Shown in pieces: positions 37,200 to 48,622 of a stretch of 64,000 bases of DNA. Under the pieces are notes generated by a model. It did no database searches and was not told where the DNA came from. It saw only the letters and a program-made list of their open reading frames with translations. A program made the translations under genes and the position numbers. Source of the stretch: Rhizobiaceae bacterium. GTDB taxonomy: Bacteria > Pseudomonadota > Alphaproteobacteria > Rhizobiales > Rhizobiaceae. Position 1 is the stretch's first letter, and each line of letters starts with the position of its first letter. The stretch lies in the NCBI GenBank assembly GCA_023953835.1, contig JAMLJB010000001.1:2108001-2172000 (forward strand). The letters run 5' to 3'.

Positions 37200-37322
37200 A
37201 GCCAAAATCCCTCATTGCAATCTCAGACAATTTCGAAGCATCCCGTTTTCCAGCTACCATCAAATGAGAGACCGGGCAAACCGTCCTCCACCCACGGTTG
37301 CATCTGTCCGTCTGCATTCAGG

Positions 37323-38258
37323 TCATGACTGGGCCGGATAGAGCTTGTCCAGCAAGGGAAGATAGGCGACGCCCTGTTGCATCAGGAAGTCGTGGAACGT
37401 CGCCATGGCCGGGGACGCCGTGCGATCCGCCCGCATGACGCTGAACCACTGCCTGCGGATCGGCAGGCCCTCCACGTCCAGCACAACGAGGCGACCGAAC
37501 TCGACTTCAAGCGCAATCGTATGCGCGGAAATGAATGCCACGCCCAATCCGGCCATCACCGCCTGCTTGATGGTCTCGTTCGAACCCAGTTCGACGCCAA
37601 GGTCATCGATACGGCCCGGAATGTCGGAGAAGAAGATCTCGAGCGAAATGCGCGTGCCCGATCCGGGTTCGCGGATAAGGAACCTCTCCTCCGCGATGCG
37701 TGCCTTGGATATGTCGCGTATCTTCGCCAGCGGGTGGTCGGGCGCTGCCACGATCACCAGCGGATGGTCGCCGAAGGCGACGGCGCGCACCGGAACCGTT
37801 CGGGCGGGCCGCCCCATCAGGGCAATGTCCACCGCGTGGTCCTTGAGCATGTCGATGATCTCGGCGCGGTTGCCAATCGCCAGCTTCATATCGATAGCCG
37901 GATGAAGCCGGGCGAAAGCCGCCATCAGGCGTGGCGCGAAATATTTGGCGGTGGATACGACGCCAAGCGTCAGGCTCCCGGCGCGCAGGCCCTTGAGCGC
38001 ATCTATCTCGTCGCCGAGCATGCGCAGCCTTTCCTGGATCGCTTGTGCGGCATCGATGACCGCCAACCCTGCGGCGGTCGGACGCATGCCGTCCTGTGTG
38101 CGGTCGAAAAGGGCAAGCCCGATCTCTTCTTCCGCCTGCCTGAGCTGGATGGTCACAGCCGGCGCGGTCAGGGACAAGCTATTGGCTGCACTGTTTATTT
38201 TGCCGCGCACAGCAATTTCCTGCACGGTGCGGAGTTGTTTGAGCGAAAGATTGCGCAT
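37323..38258 (-). CDS. cbbR: CbbR, LysR-type activator of the Calvin-cycle operon
   Basis: CbbR is the LysR-type regulator that activates cbb operons in response to metabolites such as RuBP or NADPH. The product has 311 residues. The N-terminal helix-turn-helix (LRTVQEIAVRGKINSAANSL and APAVTIQLRQAEEEIG) and the effector domain (LTLGVVSTAKYFAPRLMAAF, GRPARTVPVRAVAFGDHPLV) match the CbbR branch. It is divergent from cbbF with a 124-base AT-rich control region between them. ATG 38258 is chosen over an in-frame start two codons earlier. Confidence 0.92.
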   Translation of the reverse strand: MRNLSLKQLRTVQEIAVRGKINSAANSLSLTAPAVTIQLRQAEEEIGLALFDRTQDGMRPTAAGLAVIDAAQAIQERLRMLGDEIDALKGLRAGSLTLGVVSTAKYFAPRLMAAFARLHPAIDMKLAIGNRAEIIDMLKDHAVDIALMGRPARTVPVRAVAFGDHPLVIVAAPDHPLAKIRDISKARIAEERFLIREPGSGTRISLEIFFSDIPGRIDDLGVELGSNETIKQAVMAGLGVAFISAHTIALEVEFGRLVVLDVEGLPIRRQWFSVMRADRTASPAMATFHDFLMQQGVAYLPLLDKLYPAQS

Positions 38259-38382
38259 GACCAATAGTAAATATAATTTATCTAATAGGTAAAGTGATTA
38301 AAATTTACTGACGGCAGCAAGTCTGTTTCGCTTCCTCCGATCCCGGCTGCGAGGAGCATCGAAGCGGGGTCGGGAGGCACAT
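38259..38382. promoter_or_regulatory. cbbR-cbbF divergent control region with LysR-type boxes
   Basis: A T-N11-A box with strong dyad symmetry, TAAATATAATTTA, lies at 38268-38280. A second AT-rich T-N11-A stretch starts at 38290 (TAAAGTGATTAAA). Both fit LysR-type operators and lie between the divergent starts of cbbR and cbbF. The sequence is far more AT-rich than anything nearby. Confidence 0.6.
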
Positions 38383-39426
38383 ATGGCCACGGCCACGCTC
38401 GACGCATATCTCGATTCATTTGCCGGCTCCGGCGACGCGGTGCGGGGTGCCGTGGCCGAAACGATCCGGCAGCTTTCGGGCGCGGCGCGCAAGGTCCGTT
38501 CGATGGTTCTCGAAGGGGCGACCGGCATCGGCGTGGCCACCGGGCGGCTCAACAGCGACGGCGATGCGCAGAAGGAGCTGGACGTCGTCGCGGATGATCT
38601 GTTCCTCGCCGCGATGCGTGACGCGCCGGTCGCGGCCTATGCGTCTGAAGAAAACGAGCGCGCGGTCGCGCTGTGTCCAGGCGCTCCGTTGGCAGTCGCG
38701 ATCGATCCGCTCGACGGTTCGTCGAACATCGAATCGAATGTTTCCATTGGCACGATTTTTTCGATCCTCCCGTGTCTCGGCGGCAGGCCGACCGATCCTG
38801 CCGCCGATTTTTTTCAACCGGGCAGGAAGCAGCTTGCGGCGGGCTTTTTCATCTACGGCCCGCAACTCGCGCTGGTCGTGTCGCTGGGCAGCGGCACGCA
38901 CGTCTTCGTTTTTTCAAGCCGCCTCGGAACATATGTGCAGCTTCATGAAAGCCGCATCATTCCTGAACGGACGTCCGAATTTGCCATCAATGCGGCGAAC
39001 TACCGGCACTGGAGCGAGGCGGTCCGCCTTTATGTCGACGATTGCCTGAAAGGCAGCGACGGCCCGCGCGAACGCGATTTCAACATGCGCTGGATCGCAT
39101 CGCTCGTCGCCGACGCCTATCGCATCCTGATCCGTGGCGGCGTGTTCTGCTATCCGGCCGACCAGCGCAAGGGATATGCGCATGGGCGGCTGCGACTGGT
39201 CTATGAGGCCAATCCGATAGCCTTCCTGATCGAGCAGGCGGGTGGCCGGGCGACCGACTGCATCGATCCGATACTCGATATCACGCCGCTTTCGCTGCAC
39301 CAGCGCGTGCCGCTTTGCTTCGGCTCGCGCAAGGAGGTCGAGCGCATCGCCCGCTATCATCTGGAGCCGTCCGCCATCGGCGAGCGGCATCCGCTGTTCA
39401 GCAATCGCGGTCTTTTCAGGGCATGA
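38383..39426 (+). CDS. cbbF: CbbF, class I fructose-1,6-bisphosphatase
   Basis: CbbF hydrolyses fructose 1,6-bisphosphate (and often sedoheptulose 1,7-bisphosphate) in the regenerative phase of the Calvin cycle. The product has 347 residues. The metal and substrate segments AYASEENERAV, AIDPLDGSSNIESNVSIGTIF and QRKGYAHGRLRLVYEANP are intact. GGAGG 7 bases before the ATG is a strong ribosome site. It is the first gene of the cbbFPTLSX operon; its stop is 9 bases before the cbbP start. Confidence 0.95.
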   Translation: MATATLDAYLDSFAGSGDAVRGAVAETIRQLSGAARKVRSMVLEGATGIGVATGRLNSDGDAQKELDVVADDLFLAAMRDAPVAAYASEENERAVALCPGAPLAVAIDPLDGSSNIESNVSIGTIFSILPCLGGRPTDPAADFFQPGRKQLAAGFFIYGPQLALVVSLGSGTHVFVFSSRLGTYVQLHESRIIPERTSEFAINAANYRHWSEAVRLYVDDCLKGSDGPRERDFNMRWIASLVADAYRILIRGGVFCYPADQRKGYAHGRLRLVYEANPIAFLIEQAGGRATDCIDPILDITPLSLHQRVPLCFGSRKEVERIARYHLEPSAIGERHPLFSNRGLFRA

Positions 39427-39434
39427 GGGACCCG

Positions 39435-40307
39435 ATGTCGGCAAAGCATCCCATCATCTCGATCACCGGCTCCTCGGGCGCGGGCACGACCTCGGTCAAG
39501 CGCATTTTCGAGCAGATTTTCCGCCGCGAGAAGATCGAGGCCGCCTTCATCGAGGGCGATGCCTTTCACCGCTACGACCGAGCGGGCATGAAGGCCAAGG
39601 TGGCGGAGGAGGAATCGGGCGGAAACCCCAATTTCACCCATTTCAACGCCGAAGCCAATGAGCTGGAAATCCTCCAGGAGGTGTTCGAGGAATATGGCCG
39701 CAAAGGGCAGGGCCGCACGCGCACCTATGTCCACGATGACGATGAAGCGGAGCAATATGGCTCCGCCCCCGGCACGTTCACGCCATGGCGGGAGTTCGGC
39801 CAAAGTGACCTGCTCTTCTATGAAGGGCTGCATGGCTGCGCCGTCACCGACAAGGTCGACCTCGCCCGGCTGGCGGACCTGAAGATCGGCGTCGTTCCCG
39901 TCATCAATCTCGAATGGATTCAGAAAATCCATCGCGACCGCGCGACCCGTGGTTATTCGACCGAGGCCGTGGTGGACGTGATCCTGCGCCGCATGCCCGA
40001 CTATACACGCTTTATCGTGCCGCAATTCGCGCTGACCAACATCAATTTCCAGCGCGTGCCGATTGTCGATACGTCGAACCCTTTCATCGCGCGCTGGATA
40101 CCAACGCCCGACGAGTCCATGCTGGTCATCCGCTTCGCCAATCCGCGCGGCATCGATTTTCCCTACCTGCTGTCGATGATCCACGACTCGTTCATGAGCC
40201 GTGCGAACTCGATCGTCGTGCCTGGCAACAAGCTCGATCTCGCAATGCAACTCATACTGACCCCGCTCATCCTGCAACTCTTCGAGCGCAAGAGGCGCGC
40301 GTCCTGA
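39435..40307 (+). CDS. cbbP: CbbP, phosphoribulokinase
   Basis: CbbP phosphorylates ribulose 5-phosphate to ribulose 1,5-bisphosphate, one of the two reactions unique to the cycle. The product has 290 residues, the proteobacterial class I form. Walker [10 protein letters not shown] is at residues 12-20, and conserved segments [19 protein letters not shown] and [11 protein letters not shown] follow. ATG 39435 has GAGGG about 5 bases upstream; an in-frame ATG at 39423 overlaps the cbbF stop. Confidence 0.96.
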   Translation: MSAKHPIISITGSSGAGTTSVKRIFEQIFRREKIEAAFIEGDAFHRYDRAGMKAKVAEEESGGNPNFTHFNAEANELEILQEVFEEYGRKGQGRTRTYVHDDDEAEQYGSAPGTFTPWREFGQSDLLFYEGLHGCAVTDKVDLARLADLKIGVVPVINLEWIQKIHRDRATRGYSTEAVVDVILRRMPDYTRFIVPQFALTNINFQRVPIVDTSNPFIARWIPTPDESMLVIRFANPRGIDFPYLLSMIHDSFMSRANSIVVPGNKLDLAMQLILTPLILQLFERKRRAS

Positions 40308-40318
40308 AGGAGAACGTC

Positions 40319-43797
<3,479 letters not shown>

Positions 43798-43817
43798 CAT
43801 CGAGAGGAGTATTCTCA

Positions 43818-44240
43818 ATGCGCATCACACAAGGAGCCTTCTCCTTCCTGCCCGACCTCACCGACGAGCAGATCACCTCGCAGGTCCAGTATTGCATCGA
43901 CAATGGCTGGGCGGTCAGTCTCGAATTCACCGACGACCCGCACCCGCGCAACACCTATTGGGACATGTGGGGCCACCCCATGTTCGACAATCCGGACGCC
44001 GCCGCGCTGATGATGGAGTTGCGGGAGTGCCGCAAGGTCTATGGCGACCGCTACATCAGGCTTGTGGCCTTCGACGCATCGCATGGCTGGGAGTCGGTGA
44101 AGCTGTCCTTCATCGTCAACCGCCCGGCGGACGAACCGGGATTCCGGCTGGCGCGGCAGGAAGGGCGCGGACGCGCGGTGCGCTACACCACCACGCCCTA
44201 CGCCATGGATCACCCGACCGGATCGCGCTATGCGCGCTGA
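43818..44240 (+). CDS. cbbS: CbbS, RuBisCO small subunit (red-type)
   Basis: The small subunit caps the L8 core of form I RuBisCO. The product has 140 residues, longer than green-type subunits because of the C-terminal extension (from about [18 protein letters not shown]) that forms a beta-hairpin lining the central channel in red-type enzymes. The segment [14 protein letters not shown] is characteristic. ATG 43818 has GAGAGGAG 8 bases upstream. The end overlaps cbbX by 11 bases. Confidence 0.96.
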   Translation: MRITQGAFSFLPDLTDEQITSQVQYCIDNGWAVSLEFTDDPHPRNTYWDMWGHPMFDNPDAAALMMELRECRKVYGDRYIRLVAFDASHGWESVKLSFIVNRPADEPGFRLARQEGRGRAVRYTTTPYAMDHPTGSRYAR

Positions 44241-45165
44241 AGCCTCGCCTCAAAACGTGGGCGCAGTCGTCGATCTCCGTTCGGAGTTCGAGACGTCCGG
44301 CGTCAAGGATGTGCTGGAGGAGCTTGACCGCGAGCTTGTCGGCCTCGCACCCGTCAAGAAGCGCATCCGCGAGACGGCTGCGCTCCTCCTCGTTGAGCGC
44401 GCGCGCAAGTCGATTGGGCTGGCGCACGAGACCCCGACGCTGCACATGTCGTTCACCGGTAATCCCGGCACGGGCAAGACCACCGTCGCCCTGCGCATGG
44501 CCGACCTGCTGCACAGGCTCGGCTATATCCGGAAGGGGCATCTGGTGTCGGTGACGCGCGACGATCTTGTCGGCCAATATATCGGCCACACCGCGCCCAA
44601 GACCAAGGAAATCCTCAAGAAGGCAATGGGTGGCGTGCTGTTCATCGATGAGGCATATTATCTCTATCGTCCTGAAAACGAACGGGATTATGGGCAGGAA
44701 GCCATCGAAATCCTGCTTCAGGTCATGGAAAACCAGCGTGACGATCTGGTGGTGATCCTTGCCGGCTACAGCAACCGTATGGATCGGTTTTTCGAGAGCA
44801 ATCCGGGCTTCCGCTCGCGCATCGCCCACCACATCGATTTTCCCGACTACACGGATGACGAGCTGTTCCGCATCGCGGAAACCATGCTCGCCCGCCAGAA
44901 TTACCGGCTGGAACCGGCTGCCCGAGAGGCACTGTCGGACTACATTGTCCGGCGGCGGACCCAGCCGCATTTCGCGAATGCGCGCTCGATCCGCAATGCG
45001 CTGGACCGTGCCCGCCTCAGGCAGGCAAACCGGCTCTTCGAACAGGCCGCCGGTCCTTTGGACGCCGAGGCGCTTTCGATCATTGCAGCGGAAGACATCA
45101 GGGCAAGCAGGGTTTTCGCCCTGCATGGAAACGGGTCCGCAAAGCCCGACTGCGCCGCAAGCTAA
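44230..45165 (+). CDS. cbbX: CbbX, red-type RuBisCO activase (AAA+)
   Basis: CbbX is a hexameric AAA+ motor that pulls on the CbbL C-terminus to release inhibitory sugar phosphates. The product has 311 residues. Walker [10 protein letters not shown] is at 77-85, Walker B is [11 protein letters not shown], and the pore region and sensor segments [39 protein letters not shown] are intact. It is the last gene of the operon and is convergent with a small gene whose end overlaps it by four bases. Confidence 0.96.
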   Translation: MRAEASPQNVGAVVDLRSEFETSGVKDVLEELDRELVGLAPVKKRIRETAALLLVERARKSIGLAHETPTLHMSFTGNPGTGKTTVALRMADLLHRLGYIRKGHLVSVTRDDLVGQYIGHTAPKTKEILKKAMGGVLFIDEAYYLYRPENERDYGQEAIEILLQVMENQRDDLVVILAGYSNRMDRFFESNPGFRSRIAHHIDFPDYTDDELFRIAETMLARQNYRLEPAAREALSDYIVRRRTQPHFANARSIRNALDRARLRQANRLFEQAAGPLDAEALSIIAAEDIRASRVFALHGNGSAKPDCAAS

Positions 45166-45377
45166 TCAGCGCGTCGCGCGGCGTCGGGACCGTCGGCAAT
45201 GTTGCTGGACGCCAGATACATGAGTTCGAATGCGGCGCGCCTGCGGTCCCATCCCGCCTCCGCCGCCAGATCGAGAAGATTTTCGAAGGCGGGCCTGAGC
45301 GCCTCGCGGCATTCCCGGTCATAGCGAGGCCCGCTGATGCCCGAGGTCGGTGCATCGATATTCGCAATCTGCGTCAT
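45162..45377 (-). CDS. Small hypothetical protein, 71 residues
   Basis: I do not recognise it. The product starts at ATG 45377 with an excellent ribosome site (AAGGAGGG 4 bases upstream), so it is very likely translated. It has a polar N-terminus, one basic-acidic middle ([19 protein letters not shown]) and a helical end ([19 protein letters not shown]). No signal peptide or membrane segment. It lies 29 bases downstream of a second small gene on the same strand and ends within the tail of cbbX. Confidence 0.7.
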   Translation of the reverse strand: MTQIANIDAPTSGISGPRYDRECREALRPAFENLLDLAAEAGWDRRRAAFELMYLASSNIADGPDAARRAD

Positions 45378-45406
45378 GCTTCCCTCCTTCATTTCGGTGA
45401 CGCGCG

Positions 45407-45682
45407 CTAATGTATCTCCAGCCGGGAGGCGATGTTTTCCCAAAGACGCTCGACATTCGCGGCAGCACGCAGCATCGCGTCGATCTCATTGGTGCGCTCC
45501 AGAATGCCGAGCCTGTCGATCAGCAAGGCGAGTTCGACCTGCTTGCCCTCGATGGCAGGCCGCATGCGCGTCTTGTGATCCTCCGTCAGCGCGGATGTTT
45601 CGAGCAGCCGCGCCACCACCTGCGCCGTCTGGGAAGCGAGCTGGGCGTTCTCCTGCAATACGTGAAGATAGTCCTCTGCCAT
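45407..45682 (-). CDS. Small all-helical hypothetical protein, 91 residues
   Basis: I do not recognise it. The product is predicted to be almost entirely helical, soluble and acidic: LHVLQENAQLASQTAQVVAR, then LLIDRLGILERTNEIDAML and VERLWENIASRLEIH. It could form a helical bundle or adaptor. It shares direction and close spacing with the 71-residue gene that follows, so the two probably form a unit, and is divergent from the response regulator at 45875. Confidence 0.7.
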   Translation of the reverse strand: MAEDYLHVLQENAQLASQTAQVVARLLETSALTEDHKTRMRPAIEGKQVELALLIDRLGILERTNEIDAMLRAAANVERLWENIASRLEIH

Positions 45683-45800
45683 GCTCGCCTCGTCGCAAAC
45701 GATTGTGGCACTCTGTTGATTTCAATCGCTAGTTGAAATCCGTACGCTGGCGAAAAAAAGACAATCCACAACTTGATTGACGGCTTTTTGCTGCGTGCGT

Positions 45801-45825
45801 GGAACTTGCCCGCGTCTTTCGCGTC
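45801..45825 (+). promoter_or_regulatory. Near-match to the EcfG promoter before the response regulator/HWE kinase genes
   Basis: GGAAC (45801-45805), a 16-base spacer, then CGTC (45822-45825). It differs from the exact consensus by one base in the -10 element. If used, transcription would begin near 45832, which supports the GTG start at 45875 rather than ATG 45827. Confidence 0.4.
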
Positions 45826-45874
45826 TATGTCGGGAGGGCAGAGCCAGAATCGGATTTGGACTGCGGGGCGTGGT

Positions 45875-46237
45875 GTGACGAGGAGAACTATATTGGTGGT
45901 AGAGGATGAGCCGCTCCTGCTCATGCACATCGCCGACGAACTCGTGAAAGCGGGTTTCGACGTTGTGGAATCGCCAAATGCGGACCATGCGCTGCGCCGC
46001 ATCTCGATCGATCCCACCATCGATATCCTGTTTACCGATGTGGACATGCCGGGTTCCATGGACGGCGTCGCCCTGTCCGAGATCGTGAGCCACCAGCGGC
46101 CCGATATGGTCATTGTGATGACTTCGGGCGAAACACACGAAGAACTGGCAGCCGTCAAGGAAGGTGTTGCCTTCATTCCCAAGCCCTATGTGCCCGCCGA
46201 ACTTGTCGAGGTCATCAATGCCGCCCTCGGAGAATGA
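45875..46237 (+). CDS. Single-domain response regulator
   Basis: This is a receiver domain without output domain, 120 residues from GTG 45875. The acidic pocket is in ILVVEDEPLLL, the phosphorylated Asp in ILFTDVDMPG, the Thr/Ser in VIVMTSGE and the Lys in FIPKPYVPAEL. An upstream in-frame ATG at 45827 would add 16 residues. It is followed after 48 bases by an HWE histidine kinase, its probable partner. Such stand-alone receivers often act as phosphate relays or sinks. Confidence 0.88.
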   Translation: MTRRTILVVEDEPLLLMHIADELVKAGFDVVESPNADHALRRISIDPTIDILFTDVDMPGSMDGVALSEIVSHQRPDMVIVMTSGETHEELAAVKEGVAFIPKPYVPAELVEVINAALGE

Positions 46238-46285
46238 TCGCATGCGGGAGATTGCCGATCACGGGGGCAAGTGTTAGCAGGTTCC

Positions 46286-47308
46286 ATGGTTTCCCGTGCC
46301 AACCCCCATGCCATTGCGCGCCTTGCCTCCATCGTCGAATGGTCTTTCGACGCGATTGTCAGCAAGGACCTGGACAGCATCATCACGAGCTGGAATCCGG
46401 CTGCGACCCGGCTGTTCGGCTATTCCGAGGAAGAGGCAATCGGGCAATCCGTGCGCATGCTCATTCCCGATCATTTGCAGGCAGAGGAAGCGACGATCAT
46501 CGAACGCATCAAGCGGGGCGAGCCGGTCGAGAGCTTTGAAACCACGCGGATGAAGAAGGACGGCACGCTGATTGCCGTCTCCATCACCATTTCGCCAATC
46601 AAGAACGCGCGAGGCAAGATCATCGGCGCATCGAAGATCGCCCGCGACATCACCACCGCCAAGGAAAACGAGCGGCGCATCCGACTCCTGATGCGCGAGG
46701 TGAACCATCGCGTGAAGAACCAGTTTGCGGTCATCCTTTCCATGGTGCGTGAAACGACCAAGCGTGCAACGGATGCCGCCGAGGTGGAGACCCAGATTCG
46801 CGAAAGGATCATGGCGCTCTCGCGGTCCCATGACCTCCTTGTCACGTCCGACTGGACGGGGGCCAGCCTGCGGGACCTTGTGCTGGAGCATTTGCGGCCT
46901 TTCGGGCATGAGGACCGGATATCGGTCGCAGGCCCGAACATCATGCTCCAGTCAAATGCCGTGCAGGCAATGGGCATGGCGTTTCACGAGCTTGGCACGA
47001 ACTCCGCGAAATATGGCGCGCTGGCGCATGATCAGGGCAAGCTCGAGGTGCTTTGGGCGATCCGGCTGGACAGTGAAGGAAAGCCGGAGCTGGCGCTGTC
47101 CTGGGAGGAGGCGAGCGCCGAAATTTCCGCTCCCCTTGCCAGTGACGAAGGCAGGAAAGGCTTCGGCACGGTCGTGCTGAAGCGGGTCGCCCCGCAGGCA
47201 TTGAACGGGTCGTCCTCGCTGGAGCACGAGCAGGGGCGCTATGTCTGGAAACTTGAAGCGCCTCTGGCCTCGTTTGCGGTGCAATCGCCCCTCGAAAGTT
47301 CCTCCTGA
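46286..47308 (+). CDS. PAS-domain HWE-family sensor histidine kinase
   Basis: This is a soluble sensor kinase of 340 residues. A PAS domain (about 10-125; IVEWSFDAIVSKDLDSIITS to GKIIGASKIARDIT) is followed by the HWE kinase module. The phospho-acceptor is His at about residue 141 in REVNHRVKNQFAVIL. The N box has the family-specific His (MAFHELGTNSAKYGAL), and the WxE motif appears as SWEEA. There is no membrane segment, so the signal is cytoplasmic; no LOV-type flavin cysteine motif is visible. GTG 46271 is an alternative start. It stands just upstream of pstS, where related genomes often carry phoR, but it is not PhoR. Confidence 0.9.
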   Translation: MVSRANPHAIARLASIVEWSFDAIVSKDLDSIITSWNPAATRLFGYSEEEAIGQSVRMLIPDHLQAEEATIIERIKRGEPVESFETTRMKKDGTLIAVSITISPIKNARGKIIGASKIARDITTAKENERRIRLLMREVNHRVKNQFAVILSMVRETTKRATDAAEVETQIRERIMALSRSHDLLVTSDWTGASLRDLVLEHLRPFGHEDRISVAGPNIMLQSNAVQAMGMAFHELGTNSAKYGALAHDQGKLEVLWAIRLDSEGKPELALSWEEASAEISAPLASDEGRKGFGTVVLKRVAPQALNGSSSLEHEQGRYVWKLEAPLASFAVQSPLESSS

Positions 47309-47368
47309 ACATCACAATTTGCGGTTGCTGCGCCAATCCACGGCAGGCGGTGCCGAACCGTCTCAATT

Positions 47369-47386
47369 TTGTCATGCAGCTGTAAC
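47369..47386 (+). promoter_or_regulatory. Pho box upstream of pstS
   Basis: TTGTCAT-GCAG-CTGTAAC fits two PhoB half-sites (CTGTCAT-like) separated by four bases. It lies 125 bases before pstS, and the PhoB gene is at the end of the same operon. Confidence 0.8.
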
Positions 47387-47510
47387 ATTGGCTCGCTATT
47401 GCCTCTCTCGACGCCGCTCCAATGGCGTTAGAGGCCAGAAGTGACGGATTGTTCCCTGGCCTCGCACGAATTTTTGAAAATCCAAAAACTGTCCGAACAG
47501 GAGCAGGCAA

Positions 47511-48548
47511 ATGAACAAGCTATTCCTCACCGCATCCGCGGCGGCGCTCGCTTTGGCGCTGACCGCAGGCGCGGCTTCCGCGCGTGACCAGGTCCAGATT
47601 GCCGGGTCCTCGACCGTTCTTCCTTATGCGAAGATCGTTGCCGAGCGCTTTGGCGAAACCTTTGGCAACTTCAAGACGCCGGTCGTCGAATCCGGCGGCT
47701 CGGGCGCCGGTATCAAGGAATTCTGCAAGGGCGCAGGTGAAGACACGATCGACATTGCGAACTCCTCGCGTCCTATCAAGGACAGCGAAGTCGAGTCGTG
47801 CAAGACGGCCGGCGTGACCGACATCCAGGAAGTCAAGTTCGGCTATGACGGCATCGTGTTCGCGACCGACGCGTCCGGTCCCGACTGGGCGCTGACGCCG
47901 GAAGACGTCTACAAGGCGCTTGCCGCCAAGATCGTTGTGGACGGAAAGCTCGTCGACAATCCGAACATGAAGTGGAGCGAAGTCAATTCCGCGCTGCCGG
48001 ATTGGGACATCACTGCCTACATTCCCGGCGAAAAGCACGGAACGCGCGAAGTCTTCGAAGAGAAGCTGCTGATCGCCGGCTGCGAGGCGCTCGGCGGGCC
48101 CGAAGCCGCCAAGGCTGCGGGTCTTGATGAGAAGGCCGCGGGCGATGCCTGCAAGGCCGTGCGCAAGGATGGCAAGGCCGTCGATATCGATGGTGACTAC
48201 ACCGAAACGCTGGCGCGCATCGACTCCAACAAGCAGGGCGTCGGCGTGTTCGGCCTGTCCTTCTATGAAAACAATGCCGACAAGCTGAAGGTCGCGACCG
48301 TGTCGGGCGTCACGCCCTCCGTCGAGACGGTCGCTGCCGGTGAGTATCCTGTGTCGCGTCCGCTCTTCTTCTACGTGAAGAAGGCCCATCTCGGCGTCGT
48401 TCCGGGCCTCAAGGAATATGTCGAATTTTTCCTTGACGACCAGATGATCGGCCCCGATGGTCCGCTGGCCGAGTATGGCCTCGTTCCGGCTCCGGACGCC
48501 GAGCGTCAGGAGCAGCGCGACGCCTTCTCCGGCGGCAAGACCATGTAA
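47511..48548 (+). CDS. pstS: PstS, periplasmic phosphate-binding protein
   Basis: PstS captures phosphate for the high-affinity Pst importer. The product has 345 residues with a signal peptide (MNKLFLTASAAALALALTAG, cut near ASA). Phosphate ligands are expected in IAGSSTVLPYAKIVAE, the segment ESGGSGAGIKEFCKG and the IANSSRPIK loop. The rhizobial type has three or more cysteines; those seen are CKGAGED, CKTAGV, CEALG and CKAV. AGGAG lies 8 bases before the ATG. A hairpin follows its stop, which may raise PstS relative to the rest of the operon. Confidence 0.95.
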   Translation: MNKLFLTASAAALALALTAGAASARDQVQIAGSSTVLPYAKIVAERFGETFGNFKTPVVESGGSGAGIKEFCKGAGEDTIDIANSSRPIKDSEVESCKTAGVTDIQEVKFGYDGIVFATDASGPDWALTPEDVYKALAAKIVVDGKLVDNPNMKWSEVNSALPDWDITAYIPGEKHGTREVFEEKLLIAGCEALGGPEAAKAAGLDEKAAGDACKAVRKDGKAVDIDGDYTETLARIDSNKQGVGVFGLSFYENNADKLKVATVSGVTPSVETVAAGEYPVSRPLFFYVKKAHLGVVPGLKEYVEFFLDDQMIGPDGPLAEYGLVPAPDAERQEQRDAFSGGKTM

Positions 48549-48555
48549 TTCGAAA

Positions 48556-48582
48556 GTGGCGCTGCGCCTCGCGCGGCGCCAC
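48556..48582 (+). other. Stem-loop between pstS and pstC
   Basis: GTGGCGC (48556-48562) pairs with GCGCCAC (48576-48582), with further GC pairing inside and no T run. Such hairpins protect the 3' end of an abundant upstream message or partly stop transcription. Confidence 0.55.
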
Positions 48583-48622
48583 ATTCCTTCTGGCAGGCGG
48601 GCGCTTCTGCTGAGGATCTTGA

